Below are positions 34,001 to 38,574 of a stretch of DNA of 64,000 nt, piece after piece; positions within the stretch are counted from its first letter, which is position 1; each line of letters begins with the position of its first letter. Below the pieces are notes generated by a model that was not told the origin of the DNA, ran no database searches, and saw only the letters and a list, made by a program, of their open reading frames with translations. Source of the DNA: Symbiodinium natans (lineage: Eukaryota > Sar > Dinophyceae > Suessiales > Symbiodiniaceae). The stretch spans positions 117,501 to 181,500 of the forward strand of contig CAJNDS010002064.1 in the NCBI GenBank assembly GCA_905221605.1. Reading direction: 5' to 3'. The position numbers were made by a program, and so were the translations under genes.

Positions 34001-34019
34001 GGTTCAGCTCCTCGAGTTC
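10336..34019 (-). CDS. AP-1/AP-2-type beta-adaptin (clathrin adaptor large subunit), 37 placed exons
   Basis: A single split gene for the beta subunit of a clathrin adaptor complex, which binds cargo signals and clathrin on Golgi or plasma-membrane vesicles. Order along the minus strand follows beta-adaptins from N terminus to C terminus: trunk start (33960-34019), armadillo trunk (exons to 16169), a poorly resolved linker, then the appendage (13024-10336, ending in TAA). Strong landmarks are [77 protein letters not shown] and [13 protein letters not shown]. Of 36 donors placed, I count 19 GC, 12 GT and 5 GA. An 11.7 kb LINE interrupts one intron and a separate cysteine-rich ORF sits in another. 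The initiation codon is not fixed; an ATG at 34175-34173 (MAQNAKDTIVQT) is a candidate. One exon carries an in-frame TGA (see 10787-10924). Which adaptor complex it serves cannot be decided by eye. Confidence 0.93.
11228..11400 (+). repeat. TTTAGGG-type repeats with GCTTAGG drift
   Basis: TTTAGGG units grade into a run of GGCTTAGG and GGTTCAGG variants. This shows the array diversifying by local duplication of a mutated unit. It lies in the adaptin intron upstream of exon 11167-11128. Confidence 0.85.
11700..11800. repeat. ACATAC/ATGTAT microsatellite region
   Basis: An A/T/C-rich stretch of ACATAC-like units inside a beta-adaptin intron. Another such stretch is at about 18535-18600 and a (TA)n run is at 33081-33102. 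These create the Tyr/His/Met-rich open frames seen there; they are not genes. Confidence 0.85.
13223..14947 (-). CDS. 574-residue protein with 17 tandem CxHGx6CxxC repeats
   Basis: An uninterrupted ORF with an ATG start; an in-frame stop lies 6 codons upstream. Residues 311-566 (14017-13250) are seventeen near-perfect 15-residue units of the form C-x-H-G-x6-C-x2-C-x2, for example [15 protein letters not shown]. The invariant Cys, His, Cys and Cys could bind one zinc each (inference). Residues 66-184 hold three diverged copies of a segment with core RANVVTDxASDxxFEL (residues 66-90, 114-138 and 160-184). The middle (220-310) is basic, with KVCLSC followed by AACPH. Proteins with related CxHG repeats occur in algae (recollection; function unknown to me). 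The gene lies wholly between beta-adaptin exons 16237-16169 and 13024-12971, on the same strand, without recognisable introns. Conservation of repeat spacing argues that it is a real protein. Confidence 0.8.
   Translation of the reverse strand: MQRSVETLIPFYPPSLKPGCRSTVDATFLPHGDLAMPACDAGYNHLDGWLGAPWYRCARASHVTVPPQILSRRANVVTDCASDRQFELSWFDAAPKSADMAKAAKRKVQPQFLPPQVLLGRANVITDRASDWVFELTLPWCSEGPWGPWDRHLKRQCMVPPQVLLRRANIVTDRASDWLFEVAMSSGFAGLGGFGPGFQPDPFADSAVLPFEPEDVWGRLAQRTRHKKIRRGERLMSPHFKVCLSCRPQLDNARGSWIRYAACPHRVAPSSLPMMPDDAPPLVTSKKARMTHLAMVRRGEKNKKQKGLARCRHGFRERACAKCNGCPHGHLKFRCKLCRRNCPHGKFIRHCAVCSGCKHGTLRDACKHCRGSCEHGSRRLLCRKCSGCPHGRLKYACRLCRPCPHGRLRMNCPQCKNCGHGKVREHCAQCNLCPHGAGKYTCLRCNGCPHGKLPRFCKTCRPCPHGKRMSHCPQCTGCPHGLLPSNCKQCSGCPHGRVKRFCRQCNPCPHGKRKQACLQCSACEHGKIKYSCAQCKSCQHGKVRRFCKQCNGCPHGKLSRFCEHCKVAKQPQLP
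13250..14017 (-). repeat. 45-bp coding tandem repeat, 17 units
   Basis: The DNA beneath the CxHG repeats. Fifteen of the units are exactly 45 bp (15 codons) and two have one extra codon (units 2 and 4 by my reading). Unit sequences have drifted at most positions except the Cys, His and Gly codons, as expected under purifying selection on metal-binding residues. Confidence 0.88.
16062..16120 (+). repeat. TTTAGGG/TTTCGGG array in an adaptin intron
   Basis: Short array just downstream (in gene sense) of the SVYHQ exon 16237-16169. A related block at 16827-16886 lies directly before exon 16810-16719. Confidence 0.9.
16169..19336 (-). CDS. beta-adaptin, exon block 2 (armadillo trunk)
   Basis: Fifteen exons: 19336-19295 ([13 protein letters not shown]), 19080-19019 ([20 protein letters not shown]), 18765-18667, 18489-18364 ([20 protein letters not shown]...), 18264-18199 ([20 protein letters not shown]), 18138-18094 ([15 protein letters not shown]), 17941-17873 ([20 protein letters not shown]), 17778-17714, 17633-17532 ([20 protein letters not shown]...), 17229-17178 ([17 protein letters not shown]), 17126-17061 ([20 protein letters not shown]), 16810-16719, 16571-16538 ([11 protein letters not shown]), 16397-16356 ([14 protein letters not shown]) and 16237-16169 ([12 protein letters not shown]). 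Phase is kept throughout. Most donors are GC; those after 17229-17178 and 16810-16719 are GA. Introns carry TTTAGGG-type arrays, microsatellites such as ATGTATGT near 18545-18600, and an inverted-repeat insert near 18831-18933. Confidence 0.92.
18831..18933. mobile_element. inverted-repeat element in an adaptin intron (possible MITE)
   Basis: GGATTAGGGGGACCCTT at the left is matched by AAGGGTCCCCCTTATCC at the right, about 100 bp overall. It lies in the intron between exons 19080-19019 and 18765-18667. It differs in sequence from families 1 and 2. Confidence 0.5.
19100..19175 (+). repeat. TTTAGGG array between adaptin exons
   Basis: About ten TTTAGGG units between exons 19336-19295 and 19080-19019. 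On the other side of exon 19336-19295, CCCTAAA/CCCCAAAA units run from about 19365 to 19506 and abut the LINE. Confidence 0.95.
20045..21082 (+). CDS. LINE ORF1: zinc-finger and coiled-coil nucleic-acid-binding protein
   Basis: 345 residues from the ATG at 20045; the frame is open further upstream to an ATG at 19814, but that part is Ser/Arg-rich without motifs. Residues 5-23 form a RanBP2-like zinc ribbon (W-x-C-x-C-x10-C-x2-C, with Cys 7, 9, 20 and 23). Next comes a basic, Lys/Arg/Gly-rich segment (about residues 35-90). Then follows a long helical region rich in Glu, Gln and Ala (about residues 130-255) that should form a coiled coil, and an Arg/Ser/Lys tail. LINE ORF1 proteins package the RNA; here the ribbon and basic patch would contact RNA and the coil would oligomerise (inference). 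ORF2 follows in the -1 frame, with its first good ATG 92 bp after this stop. Confidence 0.8.
   Translation: MNQPWQCECGRKNKANAWYCGDCGSPWQSYGGSDRQQKQEKAPWQREADRWSQSPRRRVSPRRRKPPDGGAKGKPKGEGKGSQQKGKATTLAPDIAALPPPPTSTTVVLPKAPGTGPSQQAPEGDKKLLAALVAHMEHSEETPIELATMISHYREENHRVQGKTLHRLVSQQTEAKSALEKARADRQAYDSAWAQYVANLATLFQKQLEERQKVISQLEEAESSWETKLQDASALLSRTAGAGNTKDEVVDVEEEVDAAAATDAASDVRKEQRASQMQEIERTNLGILQALNTAKDTALEGVARDVSRSPRRKQKDTEQEHVDEVPPKMTKTAPLAKTAPPLGPG
21175..31086 (+). CDS. LINE ORF2 polyprotein: repeat region, RNase H, endonuclease, reverse transcriptase, zinc fingers
   Basis: 3303 residues from the ATG at 21175; the frame is open much further upstream, over ORF1. Residues about 300-1600 are a region of no known family that appears to consist of diverged repeats of about 200 residues. 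RNase H follows at about 1805-1960: FTDGSS (D1813), NNAAEAQ (E1867), LHGDSK (D1891) and MADRVAD (D1952). An APE-type endonuclease spans about 2033-2280 (QETR E2067, GDAN from D2180, LDYV D2241, DHIAVI H2270). Reverse transcriptase spans about 2540-2960: FVDARSAFY (D2675), [16 protein letters not shown] (D2807 and D2808) and YVHLG. The C terminus has a C2H2 finger (CWMC...HIQTVH, 3133-3154) and a C2HC finger (3170-3194). It copies element RNA at a nicked target. RNase H ahead of the endonuclease is unlike the usual EN-RT-RNase H order. Confidence 0.9.
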   Translation: MNEPDYVSPLYANILACCTESDLQLPGMDPFFSCDPRIEEEKLTWGDRHPLRPLGHAVESLSSIRSESEPAFELMDSASTCSDHIQVQCRSKVSTPCSRVVHCTKSCLKSSSSNLGKAVSFEGQFLDSVALRAWYSWNRALISCLGSYRQTAALWLHRLEHEHTASAQTAFPGVLRHRHPDPAPCLSLNNKGFSSYPDQTHCRGLVNCPLSQDTTMGTHSAGTGGSSSSSSYEHVTTIAGVGNMHDNLVLLTPFALARSDKFMGKHAAQERFTLFDVVDHMRILDAHPEWTVQDYAVEAARRTRDQPAAAIYMLKYPFEGLPPIQFVIRSVNVPVGWVNVPVDLRALQLAFHTLSLPVDASSYEAALRLSMSCVTIPPLFAPAVARGNLRIDPADRTQLDPFQTHALQPSFAMIARGIGNRNNFLLEQPELSTSSSSAESTTPFFSPVDYEPPEGDVVVAYHSPGHRPWMQSHPNTITPNDMAQEASAHLGQMAGVSRWRTSLLPLQPHIAGVDLHCLALPIDEEGHSMITVLADFRPVFGPGLLSFVAIPVEVHSASMQENIVNATVDQLFELALVEPPVEFFVTKAGNGGLVVPAHEGQHAVMDSFDVAGHFPGLLTMTRFFWASDWALAASRTMRTTSSTTTTPFEMEDPRGERLRLVPRNPLRVWLGIQGLGMFQQDFEGDPPMAVILASMWTRVLQQHTVSDSLIVRIAHVHPPATVAARELLISMELSSNRDTAGVWVDLRPGGVLSFQQVPTFADASCIGDLPRQFKHVFLNGRKWEQACSVYGGAYIAFSLTSHAPDVRSVDFFYGRIRGLEALAIPFFVPADLPQQVEADAEHLRSEALAVWENTLDHRLRNMGFVGDVRGVVIAGDHFTVLAPSCRPTNLPDVAAWVSQWIVPAFGPVQLYQTQGQVGSRQVYIASGSSLDPHEMYFRVEVTDQSVIVFKLPHSVLPDTLRRLAPVDDAWSRPVPGRAWYAPFFPPADLCSMVTVGEGQPATASGPPEGGDPVARPEVVPVCTRRWGNFRVRRVRFMLEQTTEVQERSAALQWLDAHTAEAPAASEAQPTTTSTTNMLVAPGVPVLHLIMERHCATVSLQQTDQAYLAAKLTELILHHLAHNRAYRQGNIRMAMAHPGVLNGQREIVLIWHPLEFHLYVVVDARPVGGQLRCVETDSDRGPSDLVEEDLLLRGAFVFVNGVPAALMSGPLQDGDYVSVEWSVPNIPALPRSAVFRNWPSLGLLAVDIILPDLSPVLRNQLPALGTVAQAIEDALDARATMLGYRLAVAKLYSRVRGEIMICVEGRLPATHAQVCAALRLVPEWNVATDVLDTRSMANASMFLARDPFEARQTWHLIPVPFLLQTYLLWQGEADTFARFRELPAPSHLSVGYAAPEHGQVHAFRRLSLQDGTAMVQLSFTRKNRVPPCQEIERTASPARVALCWQEVKDAMQQPEGGLEPQDAVRAGPFAGCRAHHWHSRTAFDVALLPEDLALITDRFFLATASVTPETALGEDHLRYTVFDASLQTRIRNYRGHQRIEWLLADLIRSTQRPIQSIQRLDVPIFGYPTPQFVLTFLDAPAQHLAVPIDCRSIGKGICTINVAPESRWAAIGESLSRIDPSYDRCEGVGEAFVDAMDRGRLILRSTSQALRNPLDQHLADLQHMFMMVRPPTPPVPSTPSSKEEQEPAAKASGIGEQENQTRFAEASGSRRDEDHASRDLPAPAATFTSIPTPGGRRKVPLDRCQKSSPLSLAEACPPPFEGADGIRACLQALSIPWKNFWGQPEGIVPAALLRNVTKVQAQGPPITAFHVFTDGSSKAGKGGWGAVLCAQHDHQGEMPFSLVGVAGGPTGLLFAHNCDADHTNNAAEAQGLLMATLFALSTGPVPLHLHGDSKIAIGEAAGWSAPVEPAEGPASQVHKALRYVTQILQEMGKPLAHHWVKGHAGCVWNEMADRVADAGRTGKIRTTLAPCACAIVRHKLLPWAWMAHNHATLPSLDDMARGQYEKPDMPSPDDLAVILKDVECTDKVSTQPCQLKFLTANVCTLVGKVAAFKQQGSEQGIHVMAFQETRCKGGHVPGKWITFQAGANKGFDGVALWFNSGVAWGPKTGSVPLCPEHLFVLVQEPTLLAVACQHPSCKAMFVSFRGPHSLCSPQQIKQWWAHFRAVLSPFLDQWPCVLLGDANAKIEHPRPPFVGDLGVGEQDTAGDLLTELAVQWDLCVMNTQHHVMRGVAAQTWKNSRLDYVLAPMGWGARGWASPGRSFDLLNSHEDHIAVIINCSVPPAGRAQCPPPRRTFRGLPSELYAEAMHHAAQVEVPWGQNVHQHAELVLDRARRCLHEGAASLPARPKKQHISAEALTLVKQKRTAVKQSATANCKLLMAQRKFQLRRFFNRRRAERPVRLARHVAAIWQHVVELANLNLKRQLRHDRAAYLTEVAAKIEQGVLSKNSQEVFHALRYFRPASKRVHKPWGPLPMLERPDGSMAETFFQAQEVKARYFGDLEAAIPLAPEKIAGPVSASPCKDTFTLGEVPTLLDLESGLRDLPRRKAPGASGLPNEVWLAGTATAARTWMPVLLKCQVRLTEPLRFSTSLMATLYKGKGTVFDVTNHRSIYLMEGVGKAFRKLHRPPLVQSLQSHKPGLMQGSTPHSASDQLTHYLITLALLAKQQGACCALLFVDARSAFYRVLRERLIGMPTSDEELCSILSQLGVSDGAFRGVMAWITGDSLMQGVPTHVRRVVASWFDSSCFVLRGLPQAFQSRAGTRPGDAMADILFAFVLCDAMVEISTTLEAAGLLESPATTPLQHPTWADDVCLPVFSRTACGLTNRLSAVCAVMHDAYLRRGLAPNYTRGKTEAVIVWAGKGSTAAKQGVLKQGHQVRVMPQLDDPFALSAVPRYVHLGTVLSTAMNPKADFAAKLAHGIQAAAPVARKVLRNKAIPLKGRAEILSSIALSAATHNTGVWVPTDPALEKWTQGITSMYRMLLPEDRWGHHPDFPGPAELCGALMLPMPAALLVAERIRHFLRIVRDDNRFLWELLCMHAELSEEAWLRQVRKDLGFVAEWAPEILRPEVVKAAQSSYEELLALATAKAPCVTRALKHAIGQHTAKLQQWATFQLRARKLGLRPPPQMPVGAKHPCWMCDQVFPSTSHLAAHIQTVHEYSQLARQYTGGCTTCRACLKNFWDSDRLLRHLARSNTGCLPFLLAVVPPMDPHEWVPDAGPASHWPPVRAAGPLRPFTQEDEASLYARLFELEQWEVQALLPSLEKFDAVAFDVANVLCDVRVSDRATVRCTDFLPNGTALIDSWLQT
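22201..25938 (+). repeat. diverged internal protein repeats in LINE ORF2
   Basis: A hydrophobic strand ending in an Asp-X-Arg-like motif recurs at codons 22201 (VPVDLRALQ), 22777 ([10 protein letters not shown]), 23407 ([11 protein letters not shown]), perhaps 24001 (VTDQSVIV), 24658 ([12 protein letters not shown]) and 25936 ([11 protein letters not shown]). Spacings are 576, 630, 594, 657 and 1278 (about 2 x 639) bp. Flanks also match weakly: [15 protein letters not shown] before the first and [15 protein letters not shown] before the last. Confidence 0.6.
31198..34019 (-). CDS. beta-adaptin, exon block 1 (N-terminal trunk)
   Basis: Twelve exons: 34019-33960 ([20 protein letters not shown], upstream limit uncertain), 33868-33780 ([19 protein letters not shown]), 33654-33618 ([12 protein letters not shown]), 33569-33525 ([15 protein letters not shown]), 33215-33174 ([14 protein letters not shown]), 32750-32686 ([20 protein letters not shown]), 32586-32493, 32391-32348 ([14 protein letters not shown]), 32255-32177 ([13 protein letters not shown]...), 32055-32014 ([14 protein letters not shown]), 31838-31812 (EWGQVFILD) and 31255-31198 ([19 protein letters not shown]). 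Reading phases agree at each junction. Donors in order are GT, GC, GC, GA, GT, GT, GC, GC, GA, GA, GT and GT. The last donor opens the intron that holds the LINE. Confidence 0.92.
31285..31325 (+). repeat. TTTAGGG array upstream of adaptin exon ALATYDPP
   Basis: Short telomere-type array in the intron before exon 31255-31198. Others in this gene half lie at 33233-33302 (next to exon 33215-33174) and 33663-33690 (next to exon 33654-33618). Confidence 0.93.
33358..33451. repeat. perfect 47-bp tandem duplication
   Basis: Two identical head-to-tail copies of a 47-bp unit starting GTTCCTGCAGTGGCC and ending GTGGCAACCCT. It lies in the beta-adaptin GA-AG intron between exons 33569-33525 and 33215-33174. 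Identity of the copies implies a recent event. Confidence 0.95.
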
Positions 34020-34259
34020 ACACCATGTCTCGGATCAACGCTGAGACGCTGCCGGCAGCAGCCGGAGCGCTCCTCTTTGTACTCGCCTATCTCACCTCTG
34101 CGATTGCCCCCATCCTCAGCCAGGCACGTTGCAAGGACGAGTCTGCACGATGGTATCTTTGGCGTTCTGAGCCATCAGCAAAGAAGTTGCGCACAGCCTT
34201 CGGCGTTCCCAACTTCTTCATGGCTTCTGCAGCCGAATCAAACCTTACACAATAACAGC

Positions 34260-34805
34260 TTGACGACTGAGCATGGATCGAGATTGCAGTCGTTAAGTAC
34301 ACCCTCTCACAAATGCAGCTTCGCAGCTCTCATCCCCAGCGTTCTCGCATGGCCATCACAATCTCCCACATCTTTCAGGAACCCACCCGTAACAGCTTAA
34401 ATCCAACATGGGTACGGGACTCTTTTAGTCGGGTATGATATGTGCAACAATCCGTTGAACAACACCATCCAGCATTCAACAGTTTAGAAGCCCTACTACA
34501 GCCTCTCTGGAACATTCACATGACTTTGACCAAGATTTTCTTTGCAGCTGGACCTGACTCCTTGAAAAAAAGCAAGCAGCTGCCGAGTCAACACTCAACA
34601 TGTCGATTCAGCTACACACCCCAGCACTCAGCTCATCAAAACTGACGCGGGCCACCAAAGCGCCCGTGGAAAGGCCTCAGCTGGTCACAGTGCAACAACA
34701 TAGCCCATTCCACGCATGCTGAAACTGACAAGTTCGTGAAGTCGTGTCAGCTGACACTGCCCAAAGATAAATGCGAGCATACAACCACTCTCTGCGGCCA
34801 GGTCG
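34260..34805. other. no gene recognised
   Basis: Upstream of the beta-adaptin 5' end. Unique sequence without telomere-type arrays and without a coding pattern I can support. It may contain the adaptin promoter and leader, but I see no recognisable promoter element; dinoflagellate promoters are poorly defined. Confidence 0.4.
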
Positions 34806-34807
34806 CG

Positions 34808-34883
34808 ATCTGCCAGCTGCTCAGACTTCAAGTCTTGGCCCTTCCGCACCAAGATACCTCCTTTATCAGCGCCTCCCACCACC
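34808..34883 (-). CDS. isolated exon of the 'VVGGADKGGILVR' domain
   Basis: Reads VVGGADKGGILVRKGQDLKS followed by EQLADR, after a strong pyrimidine-rich 3' splice site (TTTGTTTTTTTCAG) and before a GC donor. In dinoflagellate proteins I recall this motif as the start of the domain whose second half is LVGERLHYKRLTG...GWISLKVSGK, which in this window appears in the thioesterase gene at 9156-9542. No continuation is visible between here and the adaptin gene. It may belong to a different gene, be a relic, or be the distant first exon of the thioesterase gene. Confidence 0.6.
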
Positions 34884-35059
34884 TGAAAAAAACAAAGAGT
34901 CGGCATGAAACGCATGTCATTCAAACAAATGACACGGGCCTCCCATTTCGACATTCTGATTCGGGCACCTTGGCAAGCATGCCAGCATGCTCCTACGTGC
35001 CACACATGGCAAAGGTGGCCATTGGCAGCCACGACGCTGACTTGTGATAGCTGGGGTGC

Positions 35060-37140
35060 CGACCTCAAACGGTCTAACAGTCTAACGTACTATCTGTACC
35101 GGATACGGCTTCGGAGCGTTACAGAAGCGCGTAGTGCTGCATGCGAAAATGGCAATCAGTGCGCCAAATTGCGCCAACATTTGAAAACTAAAGTGTGGGT
35201 ACTTCGGACGCGCACCGGTGGATGTGAAGGGGGAGCTAGCCACCGGCACAGTGTCCATCACGCAGCTGCCTAGCCTTTAAATTCCCAAAAACCCGGTGAT
35301 CTTTGCCTTTTGACATCTGTATTGTGAAAGGTTTGCGTGGGAGCGTCACACTCCCAGGGCATTTCGGAGTTCCGTGCCAGGCGTGAACTTGCACAACGCA
35401 AACGATATGCCAGTCTGTCGAACCAGCACACAACAACACATTCTCCGAGCATCTTTTTATCCTCGGCGCCCAGGAGGCTGCGGCACGGCCGCCGCAACGG
35501 CACGGCACTCTGCCTGAAGTCGGTCTGTAGGTGCGCGGAGTCAAGGCCGAGGCTGTTAGCACTTCAGAAAACAACTAACGAAAGATTGCTTTGGGTCTTT
35601 GCAGTCTTTGGGCATCAGGTCTCCACGTGAACCGTTTCAAGGCCTCTATCTATCTACATGGGATTTTACGGGGCGATTCCTGAATGGCCGGTGAGTTAAA
35701 ACCTTGAAAACAGTTTTGGCTTTCGTATGTCCTTATTTTCCGAAAGCGATTTTCCCTCCCTTAGTTTCCATGTGCAGTTTTGGCGACATGTGGGACTCAT
35801 GTTTTTAACAAAGGGGAGTGATTGTTTGAATTTGTGGAGAGAAGTTTGATGGGCATGCGCATGAACCCGTCCTTGTAACGAGTGGGCTCGGGCGCTCGAG
35901 GTGACAAGAGTAAAATTTTGGAACCCACCCACCCGCAAAGCGTCCGCAAAGCGTCCGCAAAGCGTTCGCGAAGCCTTCACTCCCCCTCCTACCCTGGTCG
36001 CGAAACGCAGAACTGTTGCGATTTTTCGTTTCGGCTTTGGTCCTCGCGTCTCAACGTGTCAACAATCACAGGGATCGGGGGGTCCTGGTCGCGGAGCGCA
36101 GAACTGTCGTCACTTTTGGACTCGCTCTGGTCGGCACGTCTGAAAAAGTGCCAACGGTTACAGGGATCGGCGGGTCCTGGTCACGAAGCGCAGAACTGTC
36201 GTCGCTTTTTGGACGAAGGCTCTGGTCCTCACGTCTCAAAGTGACGACTGAATCTCATATGCATTTGCTGAAAAAAAGGTAACTGCCATGCGCAAACCCT
36301 CATCAAGTTGAACTCGAGGCGATCTGCACGAGATCGCTAAAGCCCTATGTACCCAAAGCCCCATATCTAGGACTCGATTAACCGAGCCTAGGGCGACCTC
36401 GGCAATAAACAGAATCGAGGAATTGGGGCGCAAATTGACATTGCATTTGTGGGCCCAGAGAGCCAATATTCCTCAATGCAAGGATTGCTGCTGCTGAGGC
36501 TCGCGCATTCCGAGAGCACAAAGAGCCATGCCATCGGATGCGTCAATGATCCCAGACTCTCGCCTAGAAGTCCGATTCCGCCAATTGACCGCACACCGGC
36601 TCTGATCTTTGGCAAGGGTATTGGGATTTCATGAAAACACGCGGCAAAAAACTGCCGATGTGGCTGGAACTCTCATGAGGTGCAACCAAGACCAAGCAAA
36701 ACGAAACGAATGGCGGTGAAAGCGTTTTTGCACTTCTGCTGGCTCAGGTGTAGCTTCGCGCAAACGTCTTCGGCGACTGCAATCCTGTTGATTGAGGACT
36801 TGTCGTTTTGGGGCTGAATCTGAATATGGCCACGAAACTGAGCACATGCAAAGACAACCCGAACTTCAGGGTTGTGGCCAGGTCTGGGCTTGGGGCTGGG
36901 ATTCAGAACTCCAGGTCCATACTGACCCGCACGTAGCCTCTGGAATGCGACGCGGAAACCCCCTGGCAGGGTGCACTGCTCAGCTTTTTGGCACTGTCGA
37001 CAGCCGATGCGTCCGGAAGCAACACATCCTCCAAGTCGCCGGCCTGGTCAAAGCGGTGAGAAGTTTTTTGTCAGGCGTTGCTGCGACTTCCCACTGGCTT
37101 GGGTCCTGTTAAAACCATAAAAGCCACCGCTCCATGGTCC
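35060..37140. other. unassigned region with a ~90-bp tandem repeat
   Basis: No coding exon recognised. At about 35994-36240 three copies of an 89-92 bp unit (containing CCTGGTCGCGGAGCGCAGAA and ending in CACGTCT) follow head to tail. Before it, the 10-bp unit GCGTCCGCAA is repeated about four times (35937-35970). The remaining sequence is unique with short chance frames. Confidence 0.6.
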
Positions 37141-38574
37141 CGGTAACCCCGGTATCCGCCTAGAGGGTTTAGGGACTCTAGGGGGTTTAGGGACTCTTCT
37201 GATGCGGAGTGGGCGGTGCCAGCCTTTGTAACCTTCGAAGTGTGTTTCTCCGGAGGTACGATGTTTGCCCATTTGAGAGTGTGGGGGTTTGGGGAATACA
37301 TCTGTCCGTCCCTCCTCCGAACTGTTGAACTCAGCCTGTGGCCCTTCCTGCAAACTTTGCACGCGTGCTCAATAAGATCACATTGCTTTTGAAAGGATGG
37401 GATTTACATCGAATCAAACTGTTGCTTCTTGGAACGCGGGGGACGACATGGATCTGTGCCGAGCATTTGGGTTGAGAAGAACGACATTTTGAATTTTTTG
37501 TCAGTGATTGAGCCCTAAACTACGCGTGGCCGTAGGTGCTCGCACACCCCCCCCCCCGGGTCAGCTATGCGCAGCTTCTTCAAAAGAATGTCGCCTCTAC
37601 TTCTCGCAACCAGGAGCTCTTGGAAGACTGAGCTCAAAGGGTTTAGGGTTCAAGTAGGGCTTGCAAGGCTTCGAGCCTAGGGCGTCGGATCTGTGGTTTT
37701 TGAGCAGGGCAACCCAAACAGACAGCAGGATTCTAGCGTTGTAGGCTTCAGGTTTAGGGAATTCAAATGGCCCCCTGAGTGCAGTTTAAAGCGTGGTGCC
37801 CTTTTAAGGCGGCTAAAGAGATTTGAATGTCATATGTAGGACTTTTAGAGTCAGGGTGCGAGGCAGACCTACAAGTTTGCGTATGAACAATACTGTATAT
37901 GCATACATCTACATCATGCTACCACGAGTACTAAGCATCACACTAGCAGTCATGCTTTGGGGGGTAGAGTCACGGGCTGTGAATTGGCTTTCATAACTAT
38001 TGCACACCTGCAGCACCCATGGTCTTCAGTTCCCCCCACGTAGCCTAGACATAACCCATGCACCTCTGTTTTGCATAAGCCTGACTCGACGTTCTGGGGA
38101 TCTTCATCTTGAGCAAGCCCAAGCCCCAAACTCCAAGCCCTGAGCCCTAAACCTCGTGAAGCCTATAAACCCTAAACCCTGATTGAAATTGCATTTGCTG
38201 CTGTCGGGAAAGTCTTACTGCCACATATTTTTGACAACGTCAAGTACCATACTTTGAGACCTGAGAATAATTTCGATCTACCGAAAGTAGCCATGCAAGT
38301 TTCCTTCGCAAGACAAGCAATGATAACCCATCCAAGAACCCAACATGCAGGAAGCCCTGTCCCTGCCACGTTGTTGGAGCACGGAACATGAGAAGCCTGA
38401 AAAAGCCCACGGAACACGACTTCCACCTCTTCCGCGCCATGATACGCCATGTAGAACCCTACACTTTACCCCCACTCTTTGCAGCCTCGTCACCACCAGC
38501 GCAGCGCGGCGGGCAGCTCGCTCGCGGCGCGCCTGGAAGTGAACTGGTGAGATGAGTCTGTAGCGCAAAACCCG

